Part shown: positions 1-7,186 of the stretch, piece after piece | How the letters are laid out: each line of letters begins with the position of its first letter | Position numbering within the stretch: the first letter of the stretch is position 1 | From: an uncultured Blautia sp. | Lineage (GTDB): Bacteria; Bacillota; Clostridia; Lachnospirales; Lachnospiraceae | Reading direction: 5' to 3' | Assembly (NCBI GenBank): GCA_900542045.1 | Contig: UQMI01000032.1 | Span: 1-42,141 of the forward strand | Length of the DNA: 42,141 bases | Notes under the pieces: generated by a model | Told to the model about the DNA's origin: nothing | Database searches by the model: none | Seen by the model: only the letters and a program-made list of their open reading frames with translations | Position numbers and translations under genes: made by a program

Positions 1-136
1 CTGTTTCTTATCAAAGAAGAATTTTTCCCATAGACACAGAAAATTTTACGCCCTCGATAAAAATTACCTATACCAGCGAATAAAAAAATACCATTGCAGA
101 AACATCCATGCCCACAATGACAGTTTTTATTACGCC

Positions 137-170
137 GGAAGTTGAACAGACTGTTTTTCCTTCAACTTCC
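137..170. repeat. Perfect 10-bp inverted repeat
   Basis: GGAAGTTGAA (137-146) is matched by TTCAACTTCC (161-170), with a 14-nt loop. It lies in the non-coding stretch downstream of the resolvase gene. Neither side has a strong run of T directly after the stem. I see no supportable gene in positions 1-287. Confidence 0.6.
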
Positions 171-198
171 AGAACAAAATCTCTGTATCAGAACCTCT

Positions 199-246
199 AC
201 CTTCTGGCACACCAAAAATCCAGACCTATTCCGTGTGCCAGAAGGT
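199..246. repeat. Perfect 14-bp inverted repeat, possible plus-strand terminator
   Basis: Arms 199-212 and 233-246 pair perfectly (core CCTTCTGGCACAC with GTGTGCCAGAAGG) around a 20-nt loop. On the plus strand the second arm is followed by TTAATTTTTCTTTT, so it could end a transcript arriving from the left. It could also be a recombination or resolution site, because a serine resolvase lies next to it. The choice between these is inference. Confidence 0.55.
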
Positions 247-287
247 TAATTTTTCTTTTGGGGACATATTCCATAAAGACGCCACTT

Positions 288-896
288 TTAGAGACACCTG
301 TCCTTTTCGTATTCTTTCACCTTTCTGTAATAATTGGAACGAGACATCTCAAGAATCTCCATTGCCCTCCTTGCTGTGATCTCCCCCTTTCTCCAACGGC
401 AATACACTTCTCCAAAATTATCCGGCAGCTTCAACGGTGGTCTTCCCAGATGCTTTCCCTTACGTCTTGCTGCTTCGATCCCTTCTCTCTGTCTCCTTCG
501 AATTGTCAGTCGCTCCTGCTCTGCAATACTCGCCAGCACTTCTATCAGGATATTCTGTACCATCTCAATAATCCACTCTTGCCCTTCCGGCACCTCCACC
601 AAAGAGGTTGGAAGATCCAGTATTTTCAGACGTACCTTTTTCTCCCGAAACCACTGAAGCTCCTGCTTGATATCTTCTTTGTTTCTGGATAGGCGATCCA
701 AGGCTGTAATATAGAGCGTATCTCCTTCCCGAAGCCCGAATCTGCCTTTCAATGCCCGGTATCCTTCCCGCTCCATGTCTTTCCCACTGGCCTTGTCAGT
801 CACAATATTCTCTCTTTTTATATATTTTGCAAGTTCAAGAATCTGCCTGTCCAGATTTTGTTCCGTGCTGCTCACACGAGCATAACCGTATTCCAC
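288..896 (-). CDS. Serine recombinase (resolvase/invertase, Pin family)
   Basis: This 202-residue small serine recombinase would cut and rejoin DNA at paired sites through a serine-DNA intermediate. The N-terminal catalytic domain shows YARVSSTEQN with R7 and S9, the usual active-site arrangement, and a downstream ALDRLSRN block with the catalytic arginines. The C-terminus (about residues 145-195) carries the linker arginines and a helix-turn-helix with ITARRAMEILEMSRSNYYRK. The GTG start at 896 is chosen because AAGGAGG sits 7 nt upstream (904-910). It lies just downstream of the terminator ending the recombination operon, so it probably has its own promoter or relies on read-through. Length and domains look intact. 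It may resolve element multimers or invert DNA; its site is not proven. Confidence 0.93.
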   Translation of the reverse strand: MEYGYARVSSTEQNLDRQILELAKYIKRENIVTDKASGKDMEREGYRALKGRFGLREGDTLYITALDRLSRNKEDIKQELQWFREKKVRLKILDLPTSLVEVPEGQEWIIEMVQNILIEVLASIAEQERLTIRRRQREGIEAARRKGKHLGRPPLKLPDNFGEVYCRWRKGEITARRAMEILEMSRSNYYRKVKEYEKDRCL

Positions 897-921
897 CTCA
901 GCGCCTCCTTAATTTTCTTTT

Positions 922-951
922 AAAAAGGCGTCAAGCAATTCGCCTGACGCC
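922..951 (-). terminator. Rho-independent terminator of the recombination operon
   Basis: On the minus strand GGCGTCA and TGACGCC form a 7-bp stem around an inner GCGAATTGC segment and are followed by TTTTTA. It lies directly after the nucleotidyltransferase stop codon (977) and before the resolvase ribosome binding site. Confidence 0.85.
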
Positions 952-976
952 CGATTCCAACAATCATTCACTTTGT

Positions 977-1279
977 TCATTCCCTATACAACAGAATCCC
1001 CGTTTTTTCTATTTCTTCCTCAATCTTAGATCCTTTCTCTATATGCGTGACATCGAAAACATCCACTTCTTTATCCACAGCATTGCGTACTTCTTCTATA
1101 AAGCCCACAAAACGCAGTCCCCTGAGATGGCTGTCTACAAGCAGATCTACATCACTTTCTCCATTTGCCTTTCCCTTCACATACGATCCAAAAAGAATTG
1201 CATTCTTGATTTTATGCTGTTTAAACACCGGATATAGTCTCCGTTTTATCTCCTCGATGGAATAAATTTCATTTGACAC
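977..1279 (-). CDS. MNT-type nucleotidyltransferase domain protein
   Basis: This 100-residue minimal nucleotidyltransferase has the family signature GSYVKGKANGESDVDLLVD (about residues 31-49), where the glycine-serine pair and the two aspartates of SDVDLL bind the nucleotide and metal. Such proteins act as antitoxins that AMPylate HEPN toxins, or as stand-alone transferases. No HEPN gene lies next to it, so its partner is unknown. The GTG start at 1279 follows GGGAGGG by about 9 nt and overlaps the TGA of the upstream 31-residue ORF as TGAGTG, which suggests translational coupling. It is the last gene of the minus-strand operon before the terminator at 922-951. Confidence 0.85.
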   Translation of the reverse strand: MSNEIYSIEEIKRRLYPVFKQHKIKNAILFGSYVKGKANGESDVDLLVDSHLRGLRFVGFIEEVRNAVDKEVDVFDVTHIEKGSKIEEEIEKTGILLYRE

Positions 1280-1375
1280 TCAGGCATCCCTCCCTGTTAT
1301 CTGTATATTTTTATTATAATCTTCCACCAAAATCTTCGCAATCCCTTTTCCTGTCCCCTCGGCAATCGCATGCAT
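1280..1375 (-). CDS. Small ORF, 31 residues
   Basis: An ATG three bases after the Rad52-like stop codon opens a 31-codon frame (MHAIAEGTGKG...TGRDA) that ends with TGA immediately before the GTG of the nucleotidyltransferase. I do not recognise it. It has no clear ribosome binding site, so it would depend on coupling to the gene before it. Exact tiling between two genes and balanced composition argue that it is translated, but it could be chance. Confidence 0.35.
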   Translation of the reverse strand: MHAIAEGTGKGIAKILVEDYNKNIQITGRDA

Positions 1376-1377
1376 TT

Positions 1378-2070
1378 TTATGCCGCAGTCTTTGTCTTCC
1401 GCAGTGCAGTCAAAGCACGCAGATACGTCTCTTGATCCATAGCATTCAGCGATTCTAAAGAATATCGTTTTAAGATATCATCCTCTTGCACCCCGGTACG
1501 TGCCAGTTCCTGCGCAAGAATCTTTCTTTCTCGCTGTGCCAGGGTATGTGACGGTTGCTTTTGCTCGTAGCAGAAGACCTTTTGTCCCTTTTGGTTGATA
1601 ATCTCCAAATTAGTGATCGTTTTCCCCTCCTGACTGATCCCAATTGTTTTCACAGAGAATTTATCTTTCACAATCTTTTTCCCATTTTTCGTTTCAATCT
1701 GAAGCCTGTCTACCGGTATGAAAATAAAGGGTGCGGTGTATAATTCCCGTCCAATCCCCAGATTAAAACAGGCTCTCTTAAAGGAATCCGAAGCCGCTCC
1801 CTTGACTTTTTCATAATCACTTTCTGTTCCCACGTCCTGTTTTTGCACCCACATAGATTTTTCTACATCCCAGATAGATATTGTGCAATAGATTTCGCCG
1901 CCGATCTGGCAATGAGTCCTCTGCCAACCAGTAATCCCGAACACCTCGTCCAATATCGCCTGGTCTACCCTGGCATTTTTATAGAGGAGGAGCGTTGCTC
2001 CTTTCTCTGAAACCGCCCCTACCCGGCATTCGATCTCATCCGCTTTCAGGTTTCGGATCTTTATTCTCAT
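1378..2070 (-). CDS. Rad52/Rad22-like single-strand annealing protein
   Basis: This 230-residue protein resembles the phage and plasmid Rad52/Rad22 annealing family. It has a core with GWQRTH, an IGGEIYCTISIWD strand, the DVGTESDYEKVKGAASDSFKR segment and the GIGRELY block typical of that family. It should coat and anneal single-stranded DNA made by a partner exonuclease, most likely the YqaJ-type nuclease encoded two genes upstream. GGAGGG lies 6 nt before the ATG. The C-terminal part (about 150-230) is less conserved and ends in TAA-type residues Thr-Ala-Ala, an ending shared with three other proteins of the operon. It overlaps nothing and follows the DUF5688-like stop by 12 nt. Confidence 0.85.
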   Translation of the reverse strand: MRIKIRNLKADEIECRVGAVSEKGATLLLYKNARVDQAILDEVFGITGWQRTHCQIGGEIYCTISIWDVEKSMWVQKQDVGTESDYEKVKGAASDSFKRACFNLGIGRELYTAPFIFIPVDRLQIETKNGKKIVKDKFSVKTIGISQEGKTITNLEIINQKGQKVFCYEQKQPSHTLAQRERKILAQELARTGVQEDDILKRYSLESLNAMDQETYLRALTALRKTKTAA

Positions 2071-2082
2071 TATTTCCCTCCT

Positions 2083-2499
2083 TCATACGGCCACAACAAA
2101 ACCGTTTTCCTCATCGTAATAGTAAACGTGGGTGGTTAACCTATCTCCCCATGGTATAGCTTCTTCCATTGTCTGCCTCAGTCTCAGCACAATGCTCAGA
2201 TCTTCTGAGTCTACCGTCTTGTCATTATGTACCATCAGTTCATGTACGCTGGTAAACACCAGATAATAACCATTCCCCATCAGTTGGTATATTCTTTTTG
2301 CTACTTCCGGGATAAAGAACTGTTCCGTGTTCCTCAAGCGCAGGATCAGGAGGTTCTTCACCTTCTCATAGTCCACTATCTTCGCAGCCTGGTCAAAGAT
2401 ACCGCTTTTCTTTACCTGCTCTGCTGATTGGACACTCTCTCGGATGATCCCTTGCCTCAGCTCTTCCACAAATGTTCCATAATTATAATTTTTATCCAT
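2083..2499 (-). CDS. DUF5688-like protein of the recombination operon
   Basis: This 138-residue protein of unknown function looks like a shortened DUF5688 member. It has an N-terminal NYGTFVEEL stretch, then VDYEKVKNLLILRL, and a C-terminal part (VHELMVHND...VYYYDEENG) that lines up with the SSIHE...VYYYD end of the family. I choose the ATG at 2499 because GGGAGG lies 8 nt upstream; a longer frame to 2547 has only a poor site. It is sandwiched between the exonuclease and the annealing protein, so a role in that module is plausible. A full-family relative occurs at 30975-31562. Confidence 0.65.
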   Translation of the reverse strand: MDKNYNYGTFVEELRQGIIRESVQSAEQVKKSGIFDQAAKIVDYEKVKNLLILRLRNTEQFFIPEVAKRIYQLMGNGYYLVFTSVHELMVHNDKTVDSEDLSIVLRLRQTMEEAIPWGDRLTTHVYYYDEENGFVVAV

Positions 2500-2566
2500 A
2501 TTCTTTTCCTCCCATGTTCCTTTGCATAATAAGAAGGGCCAGTTCATTGTCCTTTCTTTCCGTATT

Positions 2567-3496
2567 TTATGCCGCTTTGATGATCAGCCTGCGTGTTTTC
2601 TGCGGCTTTAAGTATTCCTGGTAGATGTCCGGCTTATCCTTTTTTAGCCTTTCCCCATCCAGCTTGTGGGACAGGACGTTTGTCCAGGATACCCGGTAGC
2701 CTTCCCCTTCCGCTCTTTCAGCGTCCCCAAGGTACAGCTTTACTTCCTGCTCGATCCGCTTTTTCTCTATCTCCATATCGTTTATCAGCCCCGCAATCTC
2801 CTGCCTCCGGCTGAGCTTTTCCTGAAAACCGCTAAGCCGGATCGCCTTTCCAAGCTCCGCCTCATGGAACTTTTCCAGGATCAGCCGGTCTGCCCCTTCT
2901 GTGCCATCTGGATCGGGCAAGACCCCTTTCTCCACGTAACCTTCCCAGAAATCCTTCTCCATCTGCCGGATATTTTCTATGATTTCCTTGTCATAGCAGA
3001 TCTCCCGGATGATAAATTCCTTTCCCAAAACAAGGGCCGCGATATACCATTTATCTGTCTGGAATACGGACATGTAGTGATAGCACTGTATCTGGTAATG
3101 GAGGGGGATCCCTCCATCCCTCCATTTTTCCGCACTGTATGGGCTGACAGTCTTACATTCCAGCCCGGCGTTCTCCCCTACTACCAGCCTGTCCGCGTCT
3201 GCCAGCATGTATGGGCGTTCCTCATCATAGTAGATGGCATTGGCCCTCCGCACCTTCCGTCCGGTTTCTTCCATAAAACGGCGGGCAACATACTCTTCCA
3301 GGTCACGTCCCTGGCGCATAGCTTCATTGTCATAGCCGCTGCTCTCCCCACTTGTCTTGTCAAGATACACCTGCAGGGAACTGCTGTACGGGTTTAATCC
3401 GCAGACCGCTGCCGCATCGGAGCCTCCGATCCCCCTTTTCCGGTAACGCAGCCATTCTTCCCTTCCCAACCCCAGAGTGGATACCAATTTCTTCAT
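2567..3496 (-). CDS. YqaJ-type (lambda-exonuclease-like) recombinase nuclease
   Basis: This 309-residue PD-(D/E)XK nuclease of the YqaJ viral recombinase family would resect double-stranded DNA ends and hand single strands to the annealing protein. Visible motifs are GIGGSDAAAVCGLNPY near the N-terminus, the LEEYVARRFMEETG helix, MLADADRLV with the metal-binding aspartate, and LECKTVSPYSAEKW carrying the E-x-K pair, followed by the YQIQCYHYM helix. The ATG at 3496 is chosen because GGAGGAG sits 6 nt upstream and lies inside the first codons of the longer frame. The C-terminal third is a coiled, charged segment ending Lys-Ala-Ala. It sits in the middle of the island operon. Confidence 0.9.
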   Translation of the reverse strand: MKKLVSTLGLGREEWLRYRKRGIGGSDAAAVCGLNPYSSSLQVYLDKTSGESSGYDNEAMRQGRDLEEYVARRFMEETGRKVRRANAIYYDEERPYMLADADRLVVGENAGLECKTVSPYSAEKWRDGGIPLHYQIQCYHYMSVFQTDKWYIAALVLGKEFIIREICYDKEIIENIRQMEKDFWEGYVEKGVLPDPDGTEGADRLILEKFHEAELGKAIRLSGFQEKLSRRQEIAGLINDMEIEKKRIEQEVKLYLGDAERAEGEGYRVSWTNVLSHKLDGERLKKDKPDIYQEYLKPQKTRRLIIKAA

Positions 3497-3529
3497 CTGT
3501 TTCTCCTCCATTCATAAAATTTATAAGAT

Positions 3530-3859
3530 TTATGCCGCATCCGTTGTCTCCCGGTATGCAGTGATGATCCGCCCACACTCCTTTCGGATGCACCGCCCAA
3601 TCTCCTCAGGCAGTGCGCTTTCTGCTTTTTTCCATTTGCGAAAGAGATATTCCAAAAGCCCCGGGAATATCAGGAGCATCTGTATCTCTTCTTCTGTCCA
3701 GCCGCTGCATTGATCCACCGCGGACTTATACAGATTCTCCATCATATATACCTTCCCAGCATTTTCCAGCAGATATTTCTTATCCTTCACCAGCACCCTC
3801 CCATAGTATCTTTTGTATTCCAGTTCCAGTTTCTGTTTCAATAATTCTTTATTTCCCAT
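3530..3859 (-). CDS. Unknown 109-residue protein, DUF3848-like
   Basis: This is a mostly helical, charged protein of unknown function. Its layout, with a helix ending LLENAGKVYMMENLY, then WTEEEIQMLLIFPGLLEYLFRKW, resembles DUF3848 proteins found in Clostridia mobile elements, but I hold that assignment loosely. GAGGAGG lies 6 nt before the ATG at 3859, which favours this start over an upstream one at 3892. The protein ends Thr-Asp-Ala-Ala, and its stop region repeats the GCGGCATAA sequence seen in the neighbouring genes. Confidence 0.6.
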   Translation of the reverse strand: MGNKELLKQKLELEYKRYYGRVLVKDKKYLLENAGKVYMMENLYKSAVDQCSGWTEEEIQMLLIFPGLLEYLFRKWKKAESALPEEIGRCIRKECGRIITAYRETTDAA

Positions 3860-3926
3860 CTTGTTCCTCCTCGTTCTCTGTAAATGCTCCATAAAAAGCT
3901 TATACCTATCGCATTATTTTCCAGGT

Positions 3927-4241
3927 TTATACGATCACCCGTGGAATACCATCTGAGAGATAATCCATCTGGCGCTCCCCATAACTTAGATCTATGCTCC
4001 CTACATAAGACCATCTGATATGATTTTCATCCAGCAATGCCTCAAAGATCGCTCCGATAGGCTCTGTATTTTCTATATCTTCCATAAAACATCTGGAAGC
4101 GGTATCTGCCAGTCTTTCCGCTTTCCATATGCTGCTTTCCTCGATAAGATATACTGCAGGTTCTACCCCTTTGCCATCTATCGGCTCATTATTGTAAGTG
4201 CCGTCAAAATCCAGCACAAGGATTGTATAGACCATAGCCAT
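3927..4241 (-). CDS. Unknown 104-residue protein with a DFDGT motif
   Basis: I do not recognise this protein. It starts with a hydrophobic strand followed by LDFDGTYN, which resembles motif I of HAD phosphatases, but at about 104 residues it lacks room and visible motifs for the rest of that fold, so I infer no phosphatase activity. It is acidic overall. GGAG lies 4 nt before the first ATG (4241) and 10 nt before a second in-frame ATG (4235), so either may be used. It starts 12 nt after the DUF932 stop. Confidence 0.55.
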   Translation of the reverse strand: MAMVYTILVLDFDGTYNNEPIDGKGVEPAVYLIEESSIWKAERLADTASRCFMEDIENTEPIGAIFEALLDENHIRWSYVGSIDLSYGERQMDYLSDGIPRVIV

Positions 4242-4253
4242 TTCTCTCCAGCA

Positions 4254-5186
4254 CTATGCTGCTTTCACCAGCTGATATGCTTTATCGATCAGTGGGTGGC
4301 CATCCGCCGTCCGGGCAAACAGATTTTCCTTATAATTTGCTGTTTCCCGCAAGGGTTTGGAATGAGTGGCATAATCACTTACCGCATTGATAAAACGGTA
4401 TCCATTTTTCCCCACATGCTGTAAGTCCGGTGCATCAAAATATCTTCTTCTCATATCTTCCCGTATTCTCCCCACGTTTTTCTTCTGCTGTCGGCTGGCA
4501 TCTGCTTCCACAGGAAGTAACTGGTCGATCCACTCCAAGACCTTCCGGTCTGTGAGCTTCACTTTCTGCAGCTGTTCTACCTCCTTTCCCAAAGCGGTCA
4601 TATATTTCTCTGCCAGCCCAAGGGTCTGTTCCGCTTCTTTTAATTTCCCCTTGATATCCCCTGTATGTATCATAGACCATGACCGTTTTGCATTTTCCAG
4701 GGCCAGATTGAGGGTATTTTGGCACACTACACGGATCGGCGTCAATGCCACCCGGATCGCGCCGCTTCCATCATGGCTATTGGAAAATACCAGGTAAGGA
4801 GTAATCTGCTCTCCGGTAATGATATATTCCCGGGGCATCCTTGCCAGGATCCACACCTTCTTTCCATCCTGGATGGATCCGGCTGTTTCATAGCGTACTC
4901 CACGCCCCAGCAAATCATCCGTAAAAGAAAACGCCTCCGAATTTTGTACCACTTTGTAACGGTCTGTCACCACACCCAGCACTCTTCGATCCCTATCTCT
5001 GATATTTGCCTTGTACCCGGGCACCACTTTCCCATCTCCTGTAAACACTGCCATTTGCTCCACTTTCCAGTCAAGCCCCGCTTCTTTTAGTGCGCTCTGT
5101 GAATCCAAAGCTTCTTCCACCTGTTTTCCAAGGCCATGCCATGGAGTTTCCCGTACATAAAACATACTTTCCACATTTGCTGCCAT
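4254..5186 (-). CDS. DUF932 phage/plasmid-like protein
   Basis: This 310-residue DUF932 protein belongs to a family common on plasmids, conjugative elements and phages, whose biochemical role is unknown. Family hallmarks are the N-terminal ETPWHGLGK segment, the GVVTDRYKVVQNSEAF block, and the central VFSNSHDGSGAIRVALTPIRVVCQNTLN region, followed by a coiled-coil rich C-terminal third. GGAGGG lies 8 nt before the ATG at 5186, so I prefer it to the longer frame beginning at 5216. It ends Val-Lys-Ala-Ala. Its position at the head of an exonuclease and annealing operon matches similar clusters in Clostridia mobile DNA. Confidence 0.88.
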   Translation of the reverse strand: MAANVESMFYVRETPWHGLGKQVEEALDSQSALKEAGLDWKVEQMAVFTGDGKVVPGYKANIRDRDRRVLGVVTDRYKVVQNSEAFSFTDDLLGRGVRYETAGSIQDGKKVWILARMPREYIITGEQITPYLVFSNSHDGSGAIRVALTPIRVVCQNTLNLALENAKRSWSMIHTGDIKGKLKEAEQTLGLAEKYMTALGKEVEQLQKVKLTDRKVLEWIDQLLPVEADASRQQKKNVGRIREDMRRRYFDAPDLQHVGKNGYRFINAVSDYATHSKPLRETANYKENLFARTADGHPLIDKAYQLVKAA

Positions 5187-5202
5187 AATTCTTTCCCTCC
5201 TA

Positions 5203-5523
5203 TTAGAAATCTTCATCCGTTTCTGTCACTGTAATCTGATATTTTCCTCCCCTGTCTGTCTCTACCAATAATCTGCTCTTAGACAAGTCGGTAACAACGG
5301 TGACAGTTGGAATCAGGCAGGTATAATTAAGCAAAATCTCCAATGCTTTCACCACCTGCCCGGTGCCATGTGTATACTGGCATTCTTCCAAATTTTCCAG
5401 TAGTTCTCTGCGAACTGTCTTATCATCTGACTGAGCAGAAGCCCTTCTGTTCTCATGCTCAAGCAGGATAGCAATCTGCTCCATCAGACGTTCCGCAGTA
5501 CGAAAAAAGCTGTCCCTAGTCAT
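5203..5523 (-). CDS. Unknown 106-residue protein
   Basis: I do not recognise this protein. It has an N-terminal helical part and a C-terminal beta-rich part ending EDF. The start at 5523 is chosen because its ATG overlaps the stop codon of the 33-residue ORF upstream (ATGACTAG), which implies translational coupling; an earlier in-frame ATG at 5541 has no ribosome binding site. Its stop lies 16 nt before the DUF932 start. Confidence 0.55.
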   Translation of the reverse strand: MTRDSFFRTAERLMEQIAILLEHENRRASAQSDDKTVRRELLENLEECQYTHGTGQVVKALEILLNYTCLIPTVTVVTDLSKSRLLVETDRGGKYQITVTETDEDF

Positions 5524-5617
5524 CTTTGTACTTTTCTGCAAAATTGATGAGTTTTGCTACCAGTACAACGATGCCGGTGACAGCTTTGTAGATAAGACCT
5601 TTTTTCAGTTCATTCAT
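5516..5617 (-). CDS. Small hydrophobic protein, 33 residues
   Basis: A 33-codon frame encodes a short peptide with an N-terminal NELKKG segment, a hydrophobic core (AVTGIVVLVAKLI) and a charged tail. It could be a small membrane or amphipathic peptide. GGAG lies 9 nt before the ATG at 5617. The start overlaps the stop of the ORF before it, and its own stop overlaps the start of the ORF after it, so the three look translationally linked. Confidence 0.55.
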   Translation of the reverse strand: MNELKKGLIYKAVTGIVVLVAKLINFAEKYKDD

Positions 5618-5750
5618 TTGCATCATCTCCTTTCTTCTGGTGTTCAAGGAGATAATATATAAATAAAGTTTCATGAGATGCGAATACACATAAAAATAAC
5701 AAGCTTATCACAACAAGGATAAGCCTGTTAAATAACTTATTATGTCGCAT
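5610..5750 (-). CDS. Small membrane protein, 46 residues
   Basis: A 46-codon frame with one predicted membrane segment (ILVVISLLFLCVFAS) and a basic N-terminus. Its last codons contain the ribosome binding site of the following ORF and its TGA overlaps the next ATG, a layout typical of a real operon gene. No good ribosome binding site precedes the ATG at 5750; the frame stays open to a GTG at 5810, which would give 66 residues and a nearly leaderless message. Function is unknown. Confidence 0.4.
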   Translation of the reverse strand: MRHNKLFNRLILVVISLLFLCVFASHETLFIYYLLEHQKKGDDANE

Positions 5751-5824
5751 ATTTTTATAATGTCTACTATGTATTATAATTCCAAAATAGATTCTGTTTC
5801 CGAGCAACACTATCCTACGATTGA

Positions 5825-5853
5825 ATATTAGAGTGGATAAAACTATCTGTCAA
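5825..5853 (-). promoter_or_regulatory. Sigma-A promoter of the island recombination operon
   Basis: TTGACA (minus strand, 5848-5853) is followed after exactly 17 nt by TAATAT (5825-5830). A second TTGACA lies at 5855-5860, next to the GTPase stop codon. The promoter reads into the micro-ORFs and the DUF932-to-MNT operon. Confidence 0.7.
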
Positions 5854-5856
5854 ATG

Positions 5857-7002
5857 TCAAATATTTTTTTTATTCTTCTTTAATTCAGCTTTAAAAAGTT
5901 TAGACATGATAGTTTTTCCTTTATCAGTATACAAGTCTTCTTTTTTAATTTCTCCTTTGTAAATCTTTTCCATAATCAAAAGATATGCTTCACCCAAAGC
6001 AGTTGTCAACAACCCAGCTGTGCTTCCAGAAATCACTCCACCAACACCCGTTCCAACTACCGGCACCATTTTAAACACATTTGAAACAACCGTCCTTCCG
6101 AGCACAGTCGCACCTGCACCACCGATTGTCGCAGATACAAAAGAAGTCAAAAAACTCTTACTTATATCCAATCCAAATATAACCGTTATTCCAGCTATCA
6201 TACTCACCTGAGTTGGAATTAAAAGCGCAGCATCCGAAAAAGGAATAGGAGCAAAACCTTCTCCAAATGAAGCCGCTACTGCTGCAGCAATAACCCCCTG
6301 CGATGCTCTCCTCTTTCCTTGTAACGAAGCTTTCTGCACGTTTTGTAGAGTTTCTTGCAATTCCGGAGGAAGAAGTTCTGCCATAACATCTAGCAATCTA
6401 TCTAAACCATATGCCCTTGCTATGTACTCTTCATCAAACTCCATATCCTGTGCCAACACCGGAACAACCTTAACAATATCAAGGTTTTCTTTTTCTACAA
6501 GATGCTTCATTTCGTCCGCTTTTTTCTTAGGAATTGCTTGAGTAAGCACAACCATAATTGGAACATGAGTATATTTACTTTCCTCAATAAATTCTTTTAG
6601 CCATTGTACTTCCGATTCATCAAACGTTCGATTAGCCCCAACATTAATACAATACCAAATGCAATGGATCATTTGTTTTATATCATTGGACTCAAATCCT
6701 TTTCGTACTATATCGATAATATCATCTTTTGCCTTCTTTTGCTGATTTGCCGATAACTCGAAACCCGGAGTGTCATAAATCGCCAATGGATAATCCTTTT
6801 TCTCCAACCTACGAATCTCTGATGTTACTGGTCTGCCGAGCCCAGTTTCTGCAAAATTGCCTCTAAACAAGCTATTTATCAAAGTACTCTTACCGACACC
6901 AGATTTACCAACAACCATAATGTTTAACATTTTTAAATTTTTTAATTTTTCATTGATTGCATCAATACATTGTTGCGCAATTTTATCTGTATCAATCTGC
7001 AT
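5857..7002 (-). CDS. GTPase with C-terminal membrane domain (Era/YcjF-like)
   Basis: This 381-residue protein joins a TRAFAC-class GTPase domain to a hydrophobic C-terminal domain. The P-loop GKSGVGKST is at residues 32-40, the switch II motif DTPGF at 77-81, and the base-recognition position reads VVLTQA instead of NKxD. From about residue 240 onward Ala/Gly/Ile-rich helices resemble the DUF697 part of YcjF-like membrane GTPases. I choose ATG 7002 because AAGGGGG lies 9 nt upstream; starts at 7011 and 7041 are also possible. It is preceded by a gene for a small membrane protein, probably in the same transcript. The role is unknown; membrane-linked GTPases of this sort on mobile DNA include defence effectors, but that is inference. 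Confidence 0.8.
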   Translation of the reverse strand: MQIDTDKIAQQCIDAINEKLKNLKMLNIMVVGKSGVGKSTLINSLFRGNFAETGLGRPVTSEIRRLEKKDYPLAIYDTPGFELSANQQKKAKDDIIDIVRKGFESNDIKQMIHCIWYCINVGANRTFDESEVQWLKEFIEESKYTHVPIMVVLTQAIPKKKADEMKHLVEKENLDIVKVVPVLAQDMEFDEEYIARAYGLDRLLDVMAELLPPELQETLQNVQKASLQGKRRASQGVIAAAVAASFGEGFAPIPFSDAALLIPTQVSMIAGITVIFGLDISKSFLTSFVSATIGGAGATVLGRTVVSNVFKMVPVVGTGVGGVISGSTAGLLTTALGEAYLLIMEKIYKGEIKKEDLYTDKGKTIMSKLFKAELKKNKKNI

Positions 7003-7024
7003 CCTCTTCATCCCCCTTGAGTAT

Positions 7025-7186
7025 TTATTTCTTTTTTTCAATCACCGGCTCAATGTCATTATCATTTTTCGTATTTGAAATTTTTGATAGTTCCTTGCTA
7101 AGGCAACCTGAAACATATGGCATCCATTTATAGAACATGATGCTCATAGCCATAAACAATACTGTACTCCCAATCTTATATCCCAT
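7025..7186 (-). CDS. Small membrane protein next to the GTPase
   Basis: This 53-residue frame has one predicted membrane helix (IGSTVLFMAMSIMFYKW) and a charged, Lys/Asp-rich tail. AAGGAA lies 5 nt before the ATG at 7186; longer in-frame starts exist up to 7255. It ends 22 nt before the GTPase start and is read in the same direction, so the two are probably co-transcribed. I do not recognise the family. Confidence 0.5.
   Translation of the reverse strand: MGYKIGSTVLFMAMSIMFYKWMPYVSGCLSKELSKISNTKNDNDIEPVIEKKK

Noticed and set aside
108..692. 194-residue plus-strand frame over the resolvase
   Set aside because: Antisense to the resolvase, and composition is unlike a protein.
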